Part shown: positions 8,008 to 18,012 of the stretch, in pieces
How positions within the stretch are numbered: the stretch's first letter is position 1
How the letters are laid out: every line of letters begins with the position of its first letter
Assembly (NCBI RefSeq): GCF_001702265.1
Contig: NZ_MAUE01000013.1
Coordinates: 154,334-218,333, forward strand
Direction: 5' to 3'
From: Pseudomonas aylmerensis
GTDB taxonomy: Bacteria > Pseudomonadota > Gammaproteobacteria > Pseudomonadales > Pseudomonadaceae
Length of the DNA stretch: 64,000 nucleotides
Notes under the pieces: generated by a model
Seen by the model: only the letters and a program-made list of their open reading frames with translations
The model's database searches: none
Told to the model about the DNA's origin: nothing
Position numbers and translations under genes: made by a program

Positions 8008-9103
8008 TTACAGGCCTGATTTCAGGCTGGCTTCCAGGTATTCGTCGATATCGCCGTCGAGCACCTTGTCGCAGTCGCTGCGTTCGATGTTAGTGCGCAG
8101 ATCCTTGATCCGCGAGGCATCGAGCACATACGAACGGATCTGGTGGCCCCAGCCGATATCCGACTTGGTGTCTTCCAGCGCCTGGGACGCGGCGTTGCGC
8201 TTCTGCATTTCCTGCTCGTACAACTTGGCCCGCAGCATTTTCATGGCGGTGTCCTTGTTCGCGTGCTGGGAACGTTCGTTCTGGCAGCTGACCACGGTGT
8301 TGGTCGGTACGTGGGTAATACGCACGGCCGAGTCGGTGGTGTTTACGTGCTGGCCACCGGCACCGGAGGAACGGTAGGTGTCGATCCGCAGGTCGGCCGG
8401 GTTGATCTCGATTTCGACCTTGTCGTCGATCTCTGGCGAGACGAACACCGCAGAGAACGAGGTGTGGCGACGGTTGCCGGAGTCGAACGGGCTCTTGCGC
8501 ACCAGGCGGTGCACGCCGATCTCGGTCCGCAACCAGCCAAAGGCGTATTCACCCTTGATGTGCACGGTCGCGCCCTTGATGCCGGCGACTTCACCGGCCG
8601 ACAGCTCCATGATGGTGGCGTCGAAACCGCGTTTGTCAGCCCAGCGCAGGTACATGCGCAACAGGATGTTGGCCCAGTCCTGGGCTTCGGTGCCACCGGA
8701 GCCGGCCTGGATGTCCAGGTAGGCGTTGTTCGGGTCCATTTCATGGCTGAACATGCGGCGGAATTCAAGCTTGGCGAGGTTTTCCTCGAGACGGGCCAGC
8801 TCGGCGACGACATCGCCCACTGCGCCTTCGTCGTTTTCTTCGACGGCCATGTCCAGCAGGTCACGGCAATCGGCCAGACCGGTGTTCAGCTCGTCAAGGG
8901 TATCGACGATCTGCGCCAGCGCAGCGCGCTCGCGGCCCAGTTCCTGGGCGTATTCAGGTTTGTTCCAGACACTCGGATCTTCAAGCTCGCGATTGACTTC
9001 GGTCAGACGCTCATGCTTTTGATCGTAGTCAAAGATACCCCCGAATAGTTTCGGAGCGCTCGGACAGGTCCTTGATGGTGTTAAGGATCGGGTTGATTTC
9101 CAT
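8008..9103 (-). CDS. prfB: Peptide chain release factor 2, programmed +1 frameshift
   Basis: RF2, 364 residues, releases peptides at UGA/UAA. The start is ATG 9103; 24 codons ([20 protein letters not shown]...) run into an in-frame TGA at 9031-9029. The ribosome shifts +1 at CTT (9034-9032) and continues with GAC from 9030, so the CDS joins 9103-9032 and 9030-8008. The site GGGGGTATCTTTGAC with its internal SD-like G run is the conserved autoregulatory frameshift. The GGQ catalytic motif ([10 protein letters not shown]) and the SPF tripeptide (KSPFDSG) that reads UGA are present. Confidence 0.97.
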
Positions 9104-9306
9104 GGCGGGCAGCACTCGTTGGCGAACTTTTGAAAGCCGACGAGTATAACGATAAACGGGGGGGAGCGGCAGCCCGCTGGGCGAAAAGGGCTCTTGCCCC
9201 ACCACTCGGCACCTCGCCTGGGCTCGTTGTGCCCGAAAGCCGACCTGCGGGGTTGGATCAAAAGCGGATACGTGTAGGCGTTGGCCGAACGCAGGCTTGA
9301 ATCCGT

Positions 9307-9335
9307 GGCTAACCCGGCAGGACGCCGGGTTAGCC
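9307..9335. terminator. Strong hairpin between wspR and prfB
   Basis: Perfect 12-bp stem GGCTAACCCGGC/GCCGGGTTAGCC with a 5-base loop, about 30 bp past the wspR stop on the minus strand. No T run follows, so it may be a Rho-assisted terminator or 3' stabilising hairpin rather than a classical terminator. Confidence 0.5.
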
Positions 9336-9367
9336 GTTACCGCAGCAACGCATATGTACACAAAACC

Positions 9368-10369
9368 CTACTCGATCCCCACCTGATTACGCCCATTATG
9401 CTTGGCCGTATACAACCCCTTGTCCGCCGCCAGGATCAGTTGCCGGCAATCGGTCCCCTGCGCCGGCGTCAGGGTCGACAGGCCGATACTGATGGTCAGG
9501 CTCGAACCTTCAGTTGGGGCAATGTGCGGGATTTTCAGCGCGGCCACCGCCATGCGCAGTTTTTCGGCCACCAGTCGCGCACCACCCGGCGAGGTGTTGG
9601 GCAGCACCAGCGCAAACTCTTCACCGCCATAACGTGCCGGCAAGTCCGACGGCCGGCTGCTGGCTTCACGGATCGACGCGGCGACTTTGCGCAAGGCCTC
9701 ATCGCCCTCGACGTGACCGAAGCTGTCGTTGTAGGTCTTGAAGAAATCCACGTCGATCATCAGCAACGACAACTGGGTCTGGTCGCGCATGGCACGGCGC
9801 CACTCCAGCTCCAGGTACTCGTCGAAGTGCCGGCGGTTGGACAGCCCGGTGAGGCCATCGGAGTTCATCAGCCGTTGCAGCACCAGGTTGGTGTCGAGCA
9901 ATTGTTGCTGGCTGACCCGCAGCGCACGGTAGGCCGCATCCCGCTGCAACAGGGTCATGTAGGAACGCGAGTGGTAGCGAATGCGCGCCACCAACTCGAT
10001 ATTGTCCGGCAGCTTGACCAGGTAATCGTTGGCGCCGGCCGAGAACGCCGCGCTCTTGATCAGCGGGTCTTCCTTGGTGGAAAGCACGATGATCGGAATG
10101 TTCTGCGTGGCCGGGTGGTTGCGGTATTCGCGCACCAGGGTCAGGCCGTCGAGGCCGGGCATCACCAGGTCCTGCAGGATCACCGTCGGCTTGATGCGGA
10201 TCGCCTGGGCAATGGCCTGGTGCGGGTCGGCGCAGAAGTGGAAGTCGATGTTTTCTTCATGGGCCAGGCCACGCCGCACGGCTTCGCCGATCATGGCCTG
10301 GTCGTCGACCAGCAACACCATGGCGGCATTTTCGTCGGTCTTGATGTCGTCGATCTGTAAATCATTCAT
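9368..10369 (-). CDS. wspR: Diguanylate cyclase response regulator WspR
   Basis: Output protein of the Wsp system, 333 residues: makes cyclic di-GMP when phosphorylated by WspE. Residues 15-135 are a receiver domain with phospho-acceptor Asp at about 67 ([10 protein letters not shown]), followed by a helical linker and a GGDEF domain (about 170-330) with active site GGEEF in [11 protein letters not shown]. The product-inhibition site RxxD is present as RPSD, 5 residues before it. It follows wspF by 51 bp, while all other wsp genes overlap. Confidence 0.96.
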   Translation of the reverse strand: MNDLQIDDIKTDENAAMVLLVDDQAMIGEAVRRGLAHEENIDFHFCADPHQAIAQAIRIKPTVILQDLVMPGLDGLTLVREYRNHPATQNIPIIVLSTKEDPLIKSAAFSAGANDYLVKLPDNIELVARIRYHSRSYMTLLQRDAAYRALRVSQQQLLDTNLVLQRLMNSDGLTGLSNRRHFDEYLELEWRRAMRDQTQLSLLMIDVDFFKTYNDSFGHVEGDEALRKVAASIREASSRPSDLPARYGGEEFALVLPNTSPGGARLVAEKLRMAVAALKIPHIAPTEGSSLTISIGLSTLTPAQGTDCRQLILAADKGLYTAKHNGRNQVGIE

Positions 10370-10420
10370 CTGCAGTCACCTGAATTACTACCTGCAAGCC
10401 AGCACCGCGGGAGGTAGGGC

Positions 10421-11431
10421 TCATTTCGAAAATACCTCCAGCAATCGGGGCGCAATTCTGTCCAGTGGGCGAATTTCAACAGCAGCGTCAATCGCCGCCG
10501 CCGCTTTGGGCATGCCATACACCGCCGAGCTCTGCTGATCCTGGGCGATGGTCAGATATCCTTGTTCTCGCAGTAACTTGAGGCCGTGGGCCCCGTCGCG
10601 GCCCATGCCTGTCAGCAGTACGCCGACGGCATCGCCATTCCAGTGGCTGGCCACGCTTTCGAAAAATACGTCGATCGAAGGCCGATAGATCTCGTTAACC
10701 GGGTCTGCGGTATAGGCTAGCGTGCCGTTGCGCAATAAACGAATGTGGTGGTTGGTCCCGGCCAGCAGCACCACGCCGGGTTGCGGCGGCTCCCCCTCGC
10801 GGGCCAGGCGCACCGGCAGGCTGGAGGCGCTGCTCAGCCACTCGGCCATGCCGGCAGCGAAGACCTGGTCCACATGCTGCACCAGCACAATGGCGGCGGG
10901 AAAGTCGCGGGGCAAGCCCTTGAGCAGGATTTCCAGGGCAGCCGGGCCACCCGCCGACGAGCCGATGGCAACCAGGCTCTGGCGTTTGCCGGTGCTGCGC
11001 GCAGGTGTGGTTTCGGCGCGCACACGGCTGCCGCGCTGGCCAATCAACCAGCCGATATTGAGGATCTTGCGCAACAGCGGCGCCGCCGCATCCTTGGGGT
11101 TGCCGACGCCCAGGGGCGGCGTATCCACGACGTCCAGGGCGCCATGGCCCATGGCTTCGAACACCCGGCTGACGTTGGCCTGGCGGTCGACCGTGACGAT
11201 CACGATGGCGCACGGGGTCTCGGCCATGATCTGCCGCGTCGCCTCGACACCGTCCATGACCGGCATGATCAGGTCCATCAGGATCAGGTCCGGGGTCAGT
11301 TCGGCGCAGCGCTGCACCGCTTCCAGGCCATTGCCGGCGACCCATACCACTTCGTGCGCGGGCTCGAAACTCAAGGCGCGGCGCAAGGCCTCCACCGCCA
11401 GGGGCATATCGTTGACGATCGCAATCCTCAT
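10421..11431 (-). CDS. wspF: WspF methylesterase (CheB-like)
   Basis: CheB homologue, 336 residues, demethylates WspA and acts as negative regulator; loss of WspF is the classical route to wrinkly colonies in P. fluorescens. N-terminal receiver domain with Asp at about 53 (LMDLIMPVMDG), linker, then CheB esterase domain from about 150 with catalytic Ser in AIGSSAGGP, His in LVQHVD and Asp in GMGRDGAHGL. Overlaps wspE by 4 bases. Intact here, so the system should be in its regulated state. Confidence 0.95.
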   Translation of the reverse strand: MRIAIVNDMPLAVEALRRALSFEPAHEVVWVAGNGLEAVQRCAELTPDLILMDLIMPVMDGVEATRQIMAETPCAIVIVTVDRQANVSRVFEAMGHGALDVVDTPPLGVGNPKDAAAPLLRKILNIGWLIGQRGSRVRAETTPARSTGKRQSLVAIGSSAGGPAALEILLKGLPRDFPAAIVLVQHVDQVFAAGMAEWLSSASSLPVRLAREGEPPQPGVVLLAGTNHHIRLLRNGTLAYTADPVNEIYRPSIDVFFESVASHWNGDAVGVLLTGMGRDGAHGLKLLREQGYLTIAQDQQSSAVYGMPKAAAAIDAAVEIRPLDRIAPRLLEVFSK

Positions 11432-13713
11432 GCCCGCGCGCCTCCAATCAGCTCCACCACGGCGTCCAACAAGGCATCGTCATGGAAACTGGCTTTGGCT
11501 AAATAATAGTCGGCGCCGGCGTCCAGTCCACGACGTCGGTCTTCTTCACGGTCCTTGTAGGACACCACCATCACCGGCAACGATTGCAGGCGACTGTCAC
11601 GGCGCAAGAGTGTGACCAATTCAATACCGTCCATGCGAGGCATATCAATATCAGTGATCAACAGGTCAAAGTCTTCGGAGCGCAACGCGTTCCAACCGTC
11701 CATGCCATCGACCGCCACGGCCACTTCATAACCACGATTAAGTAACAATTTGCGTTGCAGCTCACGCACGGTGAGCGAATCGTCCACCACCAGCACGCGT
11801 TTGCGCGGTGCTTCGGTGGCCTGCTGGCTGCGCCGGGCAATGCGTTCCAGGCGGCCAGTGTTGAGTAGCTTGTCGACCGAGCGCAGCATGTCTTCGACGT
11901 CGACGATCAATACCACCGAGCCGTCGTCCAGCAAGGCGCCGGCGGAAATATCCTGGACCTTGCCCAGGCGGTCATCGAGCGGTAACACCACCAGGGTGCG
12001 CTCGCCGATGAAGCGTTCCACGGCGATTCCGTACACGGCATCACGTTCGCGGATCACCACCACTTTCAAGGTTTCGTCATTATTCTGCCCCGCCGGGCGC
12101 TGCAACAACTGGCTGGCGGCCACCAGGCCGACATGCCGGCCCTCGTGCCAGAAATGCTGGCGGCCTTCCAGTTGCACGATGTCGTCGGGCGCCAGGTCGC
12201 ACATGCGCTCGATATGGGCCAGCGGGAACGCGTAGGCTTCTTCGCCGACTTCCACCACCAGGCTGCGCACCACCGACAGGGTCAGCGGCACCTCCAGATG
12301 GAAACGACTGCCCTGCCCCGCCGTCTGCTCCAGCACCACCGCACCGCGCAATTGGCGGACCATATGCTGCACTGCATCCAGGCCGACACCCCGCCCGGAT
12401 ACTTCGGTGACCTTGTCGCGCAGGCTGAACCCCGGCAGGAACAGGAACGTCAGCAGCTCCTCTTCGCTGAGGCGCTGGGCGGTTTCCAGCGGCGACAGGT
12501 GCCGGTCGACGATGGTGCCGCGCAGGCGCTCCAGGTCGACGCCGTTACCGTCATCGCTCAACTCCAGGACCAGCAGGCCGGCCTGGTGAGACGCGCGCAA
12601 GCGGATCAGGCCCTCGGCCGGCTTGCCCGCCAGCAGGCGCTGCTCGGGCATTTCGATGCCGTGGTCGACGGCATTGCGCAGCAAATGGGTGAGCGGCGCT
12701 TCGAGCTTCTCCAGCACGTCGCGGTCAACCTGGGTCTTTTCGCCCTCGATCTCCAGGCGCACCTGCTTGCCCAGGCTGCGGCCGAGGTCGCGAACCATGC
12801 GCACCTGCCCGGCCAATACGTCGGCAAACGGGCGCATGCGGCACGCCAGCGCGGTGTCGTAGAGCACCTGGGCGCGCTGCCCGGCCTGCCAGCCGAACTC
12901 GTCCAGCTCGGCATGTTTTTCTGCCAGCAGCGCCTGGGCTTCGCTCAATAGCCGACGGGTATCGGCCAGGGCTTCCTGGGCTTCGAGGTTCAAGTCCACG
13001 GTCTTGAGCTGGCCGTCCAGCGTATCCAGGGCCCGCGCGCTCTGGCTTTGAATGCGTTTGAGGCGCTGCAGGCTGGCGAGGTATGGCTTGAGCCGCTGGG
13101 TTTCGACCAGGGACTTGCTCGACAAGTCGAGCAGGCTGTTCAAGCGCTCGGCGGTCACGCGCAACACGCGCTCGCCGCCTTCGGTCATGCGTTTGTTCTG
13201 GCGCGCAGGCTCGCTGGTGACGGGTGGCGCGGGCTCGGGCTCCGGCGGCAGCTCCTCGACGACGGGCGCCGGGGCCGACTCAGGCGGCGGCGGGGCTGAC
13301 GGGGCGACCTTGGCGCTCAGTTGCGACGGATCGAGCAGGCGTTCCATCAGCGCCACATACGCCTCGATATCCGCCGGCCCGACGTCATTGCCCGGCGTGG
13401 CGATGCGCATCAACAGGTCGGTGCCTTGCAGCAGCGCATCAATGTGTTCGGGTTGCAGGTACAGGCGACCTTCCTGGGCGCTGACCAGGCAATCCTCCAT
13501 GACATGCGACACGCTGACCCCGGCGTCCACCCCGACAATCCGCGCCGCGCCCTTGAGCGAGTGCGCGGCGCGCATGCAGGCTTCGAGCTGGTCGGCCTGG
13601 GTCGGGTTGCGTTCCAGGGCCAGCAGGCCCGCGCTCAATACCTGGGTCTGCGCATCGGCTTCCAGGCTGAACAGCTCCAGCAGCGAGGCATCGCGCATCT
13701 GGTCGGGGGTCAT
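11428..13713 (-). CDS. wspE: WspE hybrid histidine kinase (CheA-REC)
   Basis: CheA-type kinase fused to a receiver, 761 residues; phosphorylates WspR and WspF. HPt domain at the N-terminus with His at about 51 (AAHSLKGAAR), a Pro-rich linker (about 120-180), dimer and HATPase region (HLLRNAVDHGIE; GRGVGLDAV), a CheW-like domain (about 480-610), and a C-terminal receiver with Asp in LLITDIDMPRMDG. ATG 13713 is chosen because it overlaps the wspD stop by 4 bases; upstream in-frame codons would lie inside wspD. Confidence 0.95.
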   Translation of the reverse strand: MTPDQMRDASLLELFSLEADAQTQVLSAGLLALERNPTQADQLEACMRAAHSLKGAARIVGVDAGVSVSHVMEDCLVSAQEGRLYLQPEHIDALLQGTDLLMRIATPGNDVGPADIEAYVALMERLLDPSQLSAKVAPSAPPPPESAPAPVVEELPPEPEPAPPVTSEPARQNKRMTEGGERVLRVTAERLNSLLDLSSKSLVETQRLKPYLASLQRLKRIQSQSARALDTLDGQLKTVDLNLEAQEALADTRRLLSEAQALLAEKHAELDEFGWQAGQRAQVLYDTALACRMRPFADVLAGQVRMVRDLGRSLGKQVRLEIEGEKTQVDRDVLEKLEAPLTHLLRNAVDHGIEMPEQRLLAGKPAEGLIRLRASHQAGLLVLELSDDGNGVDLERLRGTIVDRHLSPLETAQRLSEEELLTFLFLPGFSLRDKVTEVSGRGVGLDAVQHMVRQLRGAVVLEQTAGQGSRFHLEVPLTLSVVRSLVVEVGEEAYAFPLAHIERMCDLAPDDIVQLEGRQHFWHEGRHVGLVAASQLLQRPAGQNNDETLKVVVIRERDAVYGIAVERFIGERTLVVLPLDDRLGKVQDISAGALLDDGSVVLIVDVEDMLRSVDKLLNTGRLERIARRSQQATEAPRKRVLVVDDSLTVRELQRKLLLNRGYEVAVAVDGMDGWNALRSEDFDLLITDIDMPRMDGIELVTLLRRDSRLQSLPVMVVSYKDREEDRRRGLDAGADYYLAKASFHDDALLDAVVELIGGARA

Positions 13714-14411
13714 GTGAGGCTCCGGGTCACGGCGGACAACAATTGCGCCTCGTCCAGCCAACGCAGGCTGCGGCCTTTCCACTGCAACACACCTTGGGTG
13801 AAGCGGCCACTGGCCTGGCTGCCGGGTGCTGACGCAGCCTTCAAGGTGCGCTCATCGATGGCATGGATGCCGTCGACTTCATCCACCGGCACCACCACCG
13901 GGCCATCTTGCGCGGCAATGATCAGCATCCGCGGCATGATCCGGCCACCGCTGGCGCCGCTGCCGGTGCTGTCCAGGCCCAGCAGTTCCACCAGCGACAG
14001 GCACGCCACCAGCGCGCCGCGTACGTTGGCCACGCCGAGCAAGGCACGGGAACGCTGGTGCGGCAGGGAGTGGATCGGTTGCAACGTGGCCACTTCCACC
14101 AGGCAACGGGTGGCGATGCCCAGCCACTCTTCGCCCAGGCGGAATATCAGCAGCGAGCGCGTGACCACCTCGGCGCCATGCTCGACCACTGCCTGTGGCC
14201 GACGGTCGTCCTGCTGCAAGGCATAGCGATCCAGCAGGCGTGTGGCGGCTGCCGAGTACACCGAGCAATTGCGGCAATGGATGTGGTCCGCCAGCAGCGG
14301 GCAGGATTTGTCACCATGGATGCCGATGCGGTTCCAGCAATCGTCGATGGCTTGCGTGTCAGCCAGGGTCAGGTCCAGGCCGGTGGTGTCGAGCGCGTCG
14401 GGGCTACTCAT
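13710..14411 (-). CDS. wspD: WspD CheW-like coupling protein
   Basis: Coupling protein of 233 residues with a CheW domain from about residue 80 to the end, preceded by an extension holding three cysteines plus His (CPLLADHIHCRNC). It links WspA to WspE. ATGA overlaps with wspE downstream and wspC upstream indicate tight translational coupling. Confidence 0.93.
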   Translation of the reverse strand: MSSPDALDTTGLDLTLADTQAIDDCWNRIGIHGDKSCPLLADHIHCRNCSVYSAAATRLLDRYALQQDDRRPQAVVEHGAEVVTRSLLIFRLGEEWLGIATRCLVEVATLQPIHSLPHQRSRALLGVANVRGALVACLSLVELLGLDSTGSGASGGRIMPRMLIIAAQDGPVVVPVDEVDGIHAIDERTLKAASAPGSQASGRFTQGVLQWKGRSLRWLDEAQLLSAVTRSLT

Positions 14412-15670
14412 GGTTTGTGCTCACTGTCAGCTCGCTCGCTACGCGCGGCCCGCGCCTGCAGGCGGCGGGCTCCCGCGCTGTCGCCCTGGGACTCAAGCAA
14501 GGCGGCCAGGTGCATCAAGGCCTGCGAATGCTGGGGCTCCAGGTACAAGGCTTTTCGATAATAGCCCTGGGCTTCCAGGGCACTGCCGGCCACATCGCTG
14601 AGCAGCCCCAGCCAGTAAAACACCTGGGCGGCCGGCGGGTGGTGATTCAAATACTCTTCACAAGCAGCCCGCGCCTCCAGGCTCTTGCCTTCGTTGGCGA
14701 GGGTGGCGATGCGGCTGAGCAAGGCGGCGGCATCGGACGGCGCGGCCTTGATCGGTATGACCTGCGCAGTGGCGACAGTACTGAACGGGCGCGGCCTGAC
14801 CGGAAGCGGCGCCGCGCTGCGCTGCGGGATGGGCGCAGGCAGCGGCACGAACACCGGCGCAGGCTGCTGCGGCTCAGCCTGCCGACTGAAGGCAAACGAC
14901 TGCGCCGCACCGATCGAACGCATGCCATGGCGCCCCAGCAGGCTGCCCTCGGCGGGGCCGATAAACAGCACGCCGTCGACGTGGGTCAGGCCCTTGAGTA
15001 CATCGAACACTTGTTTCTGGGTCGCCTGGTCGAAGTAGATCAGCAGGTTGCGGCAGAACACGAAGTCGTAGCTGGCCTCATTCGCCAGCAGCGCCGGGTC
15101 GAGCAGGTTGCCGACTTGCAGGCGCACTTGCTCACGCACCCGCTCGGCGATATGGAACCCGTCGCCGTGTTCCACGAAGTGGCGGTCGCGAAAGGCAATG
15201 TCGCCCCCGCGAAACGAGTTCTTGCCGTACACCCCGCGCCGGGCACGCTCCACCGACAGCGGGCTGACATCCATGCCTTGCACCTTGAACTGATGCGGTG
15301 CGAGGCCCGCGTCCAGCAGCGCCATGGCAATCGAATAGGGTTCTTCGCCAGTGGAACACGGCAGGCTGAGGATACGCAGGGCGCGCATCTGCTTGATCTC
15401 GACCAGGCGCGCCTTGGCCAGGCGGGCCAGGGTCACGAAGGATTCGGGGTAACGGAAAAACCAGGTTTCGGGGACGATCACCGCTTCGATCAGCGCCTGC
15501 TGCTCGTCATGGGAGCTTTGCAGGTGCTGCCAGTACTCGCCCGCCGTCTGCGCCTGCAAGGCCTGGCTGCGCTGGCGCACGGCACGCTCGATGATGGCTT
15601 CGCCCACGGAGGCGACATCGAGACCGATGCGCTCCTTGAGGAAGGCAAAGAAGCGCGGATCGTTGCTCAT
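14408..15670 (-). CDS. wspC: WspC methyltransferase (CheR-like with TPR)
   Basis: CheR-type methyltransferase of 420 residues that methylates WspA with S-adenosylmethionine. CheR domain about 1-270 with SAM-binding LSLPCSTGEEPYSIAM and FCRNLLIYFD. After a Pro-rich linker the C-terminus (about 320-410) has tetratricopeptide-like helices (YYRKALYLEPQHSQALMHLA), the usual WspC layout. Confidence 0.93.
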   Translation of the reverse strand: MSNDPRFFAFLKERIGLDVASVGEAIIERAVRQRSQALQAQTAGEYWQHLQSSHDEQQALIEAVIVPETWFFRYPESFVTLARLAKARLVEIKQMRALRILSLPCSTGEEPYSIAMALLDAGLAPHQFKVQGMDVSPLSVERARRGVYGKNSFRGGDIAFRDRHFVEHGDGFHIAERVREQVRLQVGNLLDPALLANEASYDFVFCRNLLIYFDQATQKQVFDVLKGLTHVDGVLFIGPAEGSLLGRHGMRSIGAAQSFAFSRQAEPQQPAPVFVPLPAPIPQRSAAPLPVRPRPFSTVATAQVIPIKAAPSDAAALLSRIATLANEGKSLEARAACEEYLNHHPPAAQVFYWLGLLSDVAGSALEAQGYYRKALYLEPQHSQALMHLAALLESQGDSAGARRLQARAARSERADSEHKP

Positions 15671-16179
15671 AGGCTCAGCTCGGCGGAGAACAGCAACGCA
15701 CGCACCGGCTCGGTGAGCAATTCATTCACGCCGATCCACTGCATCAAGCCCGCGGCGTCTTCACGCACCAGCCCCAGGTACGGCGCCTCGCGGTTGTCCA
15801 GGCCATAGGGCTTGAACTCGCTGAGGTCACACCGCAGGGTGTCGGTGGCCTGTTCCAGGATCAGCCCCAGCCAACGGGCTGCAACCCAGGGTTCGGGCTG
15901 GTAGTTGACGAGCACCAGCCGCGTGCTGGTCCGCGCCTGGGCCGGCTGACCAAACGTCAGCGCACTGAGGTCGATGACCGGCACCAACGCACCGCGATGG
16001 GCAAAGATGCCCGCCACCCACAGCGGCGCATGGGCGATAGGTTTGAGAGGCAGGCGCGGCAGCACCTCGGCCACTTCGGTGGCCCTTAATGCAAAGCGCT
16101 CGTCGCCGATGTGAAACACCAGGAACAAAGCCTTTTTCGCTGCCGGGACGGCGCCGCGTTTAGCCGCGAGGTCGCTCAT
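15667..16179 (-). CDS. wspB: WspB CheW-like coupling protein
   Basis: CheW-type coupling protein of 170 residues; the CheW fold covers nearly the whole chain (FHIGDERFALRATEVAEVLP at about 22-41, AGIFAHRGALVPVIDL at about 57-72). Second coupling protein of the Wsp array beside WspD. Its ATG shares a base with the wspA stop (TGATG) and its end overlaps wspC. Confidence 0.93.
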   Translation of the reverse strand: MSDLAAKRGAVPAAKKALFLVFHIGDERFALRATEVAEVLPRLPLKPIAHAPLWVAGIFAHRGALVPVIDLSALTFGQPAQARTSTRLVLVNYQPEPWVAARWLGLILEQATDTLRCDLSEFKPYGLDNREAPYLGLVREDAAGLMQWIGVNELLTEPVRALLFSAELSL

Positions 16180-17801
16180 CAGACTTTGAAACGCGACACG
16201 CCGCTGCGCAGGCCCACCGCCACCTGGCTCAGCTCATCAATGGCAAAGCTGGCCTGGCGCAGGGATTCCACAGTCTGGCTGCTGGCATCGCCCAGTTGCA
16301 CCAAGGCGTGATTGATCTGCTCGGCACCGGTGGCCTGGGCCTGCATGCCTTCGTTGACCATCAATACCCGCGGCGCCAGCGCCTGCACCTGGTGGATGAT
16401 CTGCGACAGCTGCTCGCCCACTTGCTGCACTTCGAACATGCCCCGGCGCACTTCCTCGGAAAACTTGTCCATGCCCATCACCCCCGCCGATACCGCCGAC
16501 TGGATCTCGCGCACCATCTGCTCGATGTCATAGGTGGCCACGGCCGTCTGGTCCGCCAGGCGGCGCACTTCGGTGGCCACCACGGCAAAACCGCGCCCGT
16601 ACTCGCCAGCTTTCTCCGCCTCGATGGCGGCGTTGAGCGACAGCAGGTTGGTCTGGTCGGCAACCTTGACGATGGTGACCACCACCTGGTTGATGTTGCC
16701 GGCCTTCTCATTGAGGATCGCCAGCTTGGCGTTGACCAGGTCGGCGGCGCCCATTACCGAATGCATGGTTTCTTCCATGCGCGCCAGGCCCTGCTGGCCG
16801 GAGCCTGCGGCCACCGAGGCCTGGTCGGCGGCGGTGGAGACTTCAGTCATGGTGCGCACCAGGTCCTTGGACGTCGCGGCGATTTCCCGGGAAGTCGCGC
16901 CGATCTCGGTGGTGGTGGCCGCGGTTTCAGTCGCGGTCGCCTGCTGTTGCTTGGACGTTGCGGCAATCTCGGTCACCGAGGTGGTGACCTGCACCGACGA
17001 GCGCTGGGCCTGGGACACCAGGGCCGTCAGCTCGGTCATCATGTCGTTGAAGCCGGTTTCGACTGCGCCGAATTCATCCTTGCGCTCCAGGTTCAGGCGC
17101 TTGCTCAGGTCGCCGGTACGCATGGTTTCGAGGATGTCGACGATGCGCTGCATCGGCGCCATGATCGCGCGCATCAGCAGCAGGCCACACAGGCCGGCCG
17201 CGAGGATGGCGATGATCAGCGAAACGGCCATGCTGATCTTGGCCGACAGCACCGACTCGTCGATGGCCGCCGTGGCACGGTCGGACACGTTCTTGTTTTC
17301 CGTGATGATGTCATTGAGCTTCATGCGACCTTCGGTCCAGATCGGCGTCAATTGCTCCTCGAGCAATTGGTTGGCCCCCGGCAGGTCATTGGCTTGCACG
17401 CGCTCCAGCACCTGCGCCAGGACTTTGTTGTAGTTGATGTGCGCCGCCTTGAAGTTATCGAACTCCATGCGGTCAGCCTGGCCATGAATGGTTTTTTCGT
17501 AGTTGGCCATCTGCAGTTCAATACGCGTCTCGAAGGACTTGTAGTCGTTCTTGTCGGTATTGGTGAAGGTTTTATCCTCGCGCAGGCCAATGATGTCGAT
17601 GGTCTGCAAATAGCTGTCGACCCAGGCGCTGCGGATCATCGAGCTGAGGTACACCCCTGGCACCGCGTCGTCGCGGACCGCTTCCTGGCTGGCTTCGATC
17701 TTCAGCAACCGTGAGTAGGACACCACGACCATCAGCAGCATGATCGCGATAATGACCGCAAAGCTCGCCAAAATCCGTTGGCGCAAGGTCCAGTTCTTCA
17801 C
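16179..17801 (-). CDS. wspA: WspA surface-sensing chemoreceptor
   Basis: Methyl-accepting chemotaxis protein of 540 residues, the sensor of the Wsp surface-response pathway. Two membrane segments (about 9-31 and 186-208) bracket a periplasmic four-helix sensor; a HAMP domain (about 210-262) and a signalling coiled coil with hairpin tip ([20 protein letters not shown]) follow. GTG 17801 is chosen over ATG 17822, because GAGGA lies 7 bases before it and the resulting N-terminus ([14 protein letters not shown]) matches known WspA. First gene of the operon. Confidence 0.94.
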   Translation of the reverse strand: MKNWTLRQRILASFAVIIAIMLLMVVVSYSRLLKIEASQEAVRDDAVPGVYLSSMIRSAWVDSYLQTIDIIGLREDKTFTNTDKNDYKSFETRIELQMANYEKTIHGQADRMEFDNFKAAHINYNKVLAQVLERVQANDLPGANQLLEEQLTPIWTEGRMKLNDIITENKNVSDRATAAIDESVLSAKISMAVSLIIAILAAGLCGLLLMRAIMAPMQRIVDILETMRTGDLSKRLNLERKDEFGAVETGFNDMMTELTALVSQAQRSSVQVTTSVTEIAATSKQQQATATETAATTTEIGATSREIAATSKDLVRTMTEVSTAADQASVAAGSGQQGLARMEETMHSVMGAADLVNAKLAILNEKAGNINQVVVTIVKVADQTNLLSLNAAIEAEKAGEYGRGFAVVATEVRRLADQTAVATYDIEQMVREIQSAVSAGVMGMDKFSEEVRRGMFEVQQVGEQLSQIIHQVQALAPRVLMVNEGMQAQATGAEQINHALVQLGDASSQTVESLRQASFAIDELSQVAVGLRSGVSRFKV

Positions 17802-17900
17802 AGTAATTCCTCGAAGGGCCATTCAAATGGAGGGGAGTATAGCTGAGCAGAAGCCCTCATTAATCAACGGGTTTTGCTGTAGTGATCACAGAATGCAAAT

Positions 17901-17988
17901 GTGGGAGAGGGCCTGCTCGCGAAGGCGCAGGGTCAGTCAATAGATTCGATGACTGACCAGCGCATTCGCGAGCAGGCCCACTCCCACA
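17901..17988. repeat. REP pair (inverted)
   Basis: GTGGGAGAGGGCCTGCTCGCGAA and inverted copy TTCGCGAGCAGGCCCACTCCCAC, separated by about 40 bases; lies between wspA and the DUF533 gene. Confidence 0.85.
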
Positions 17989-18012
17989 GTTTGATCGCTT
18001 CAGGGCAGGCGT

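Noticed and set aside
6421..8019. 532-residue plus-strand ORF
   Set aside because: Antisense of lysS, a frequent artefact in high-GC genes.
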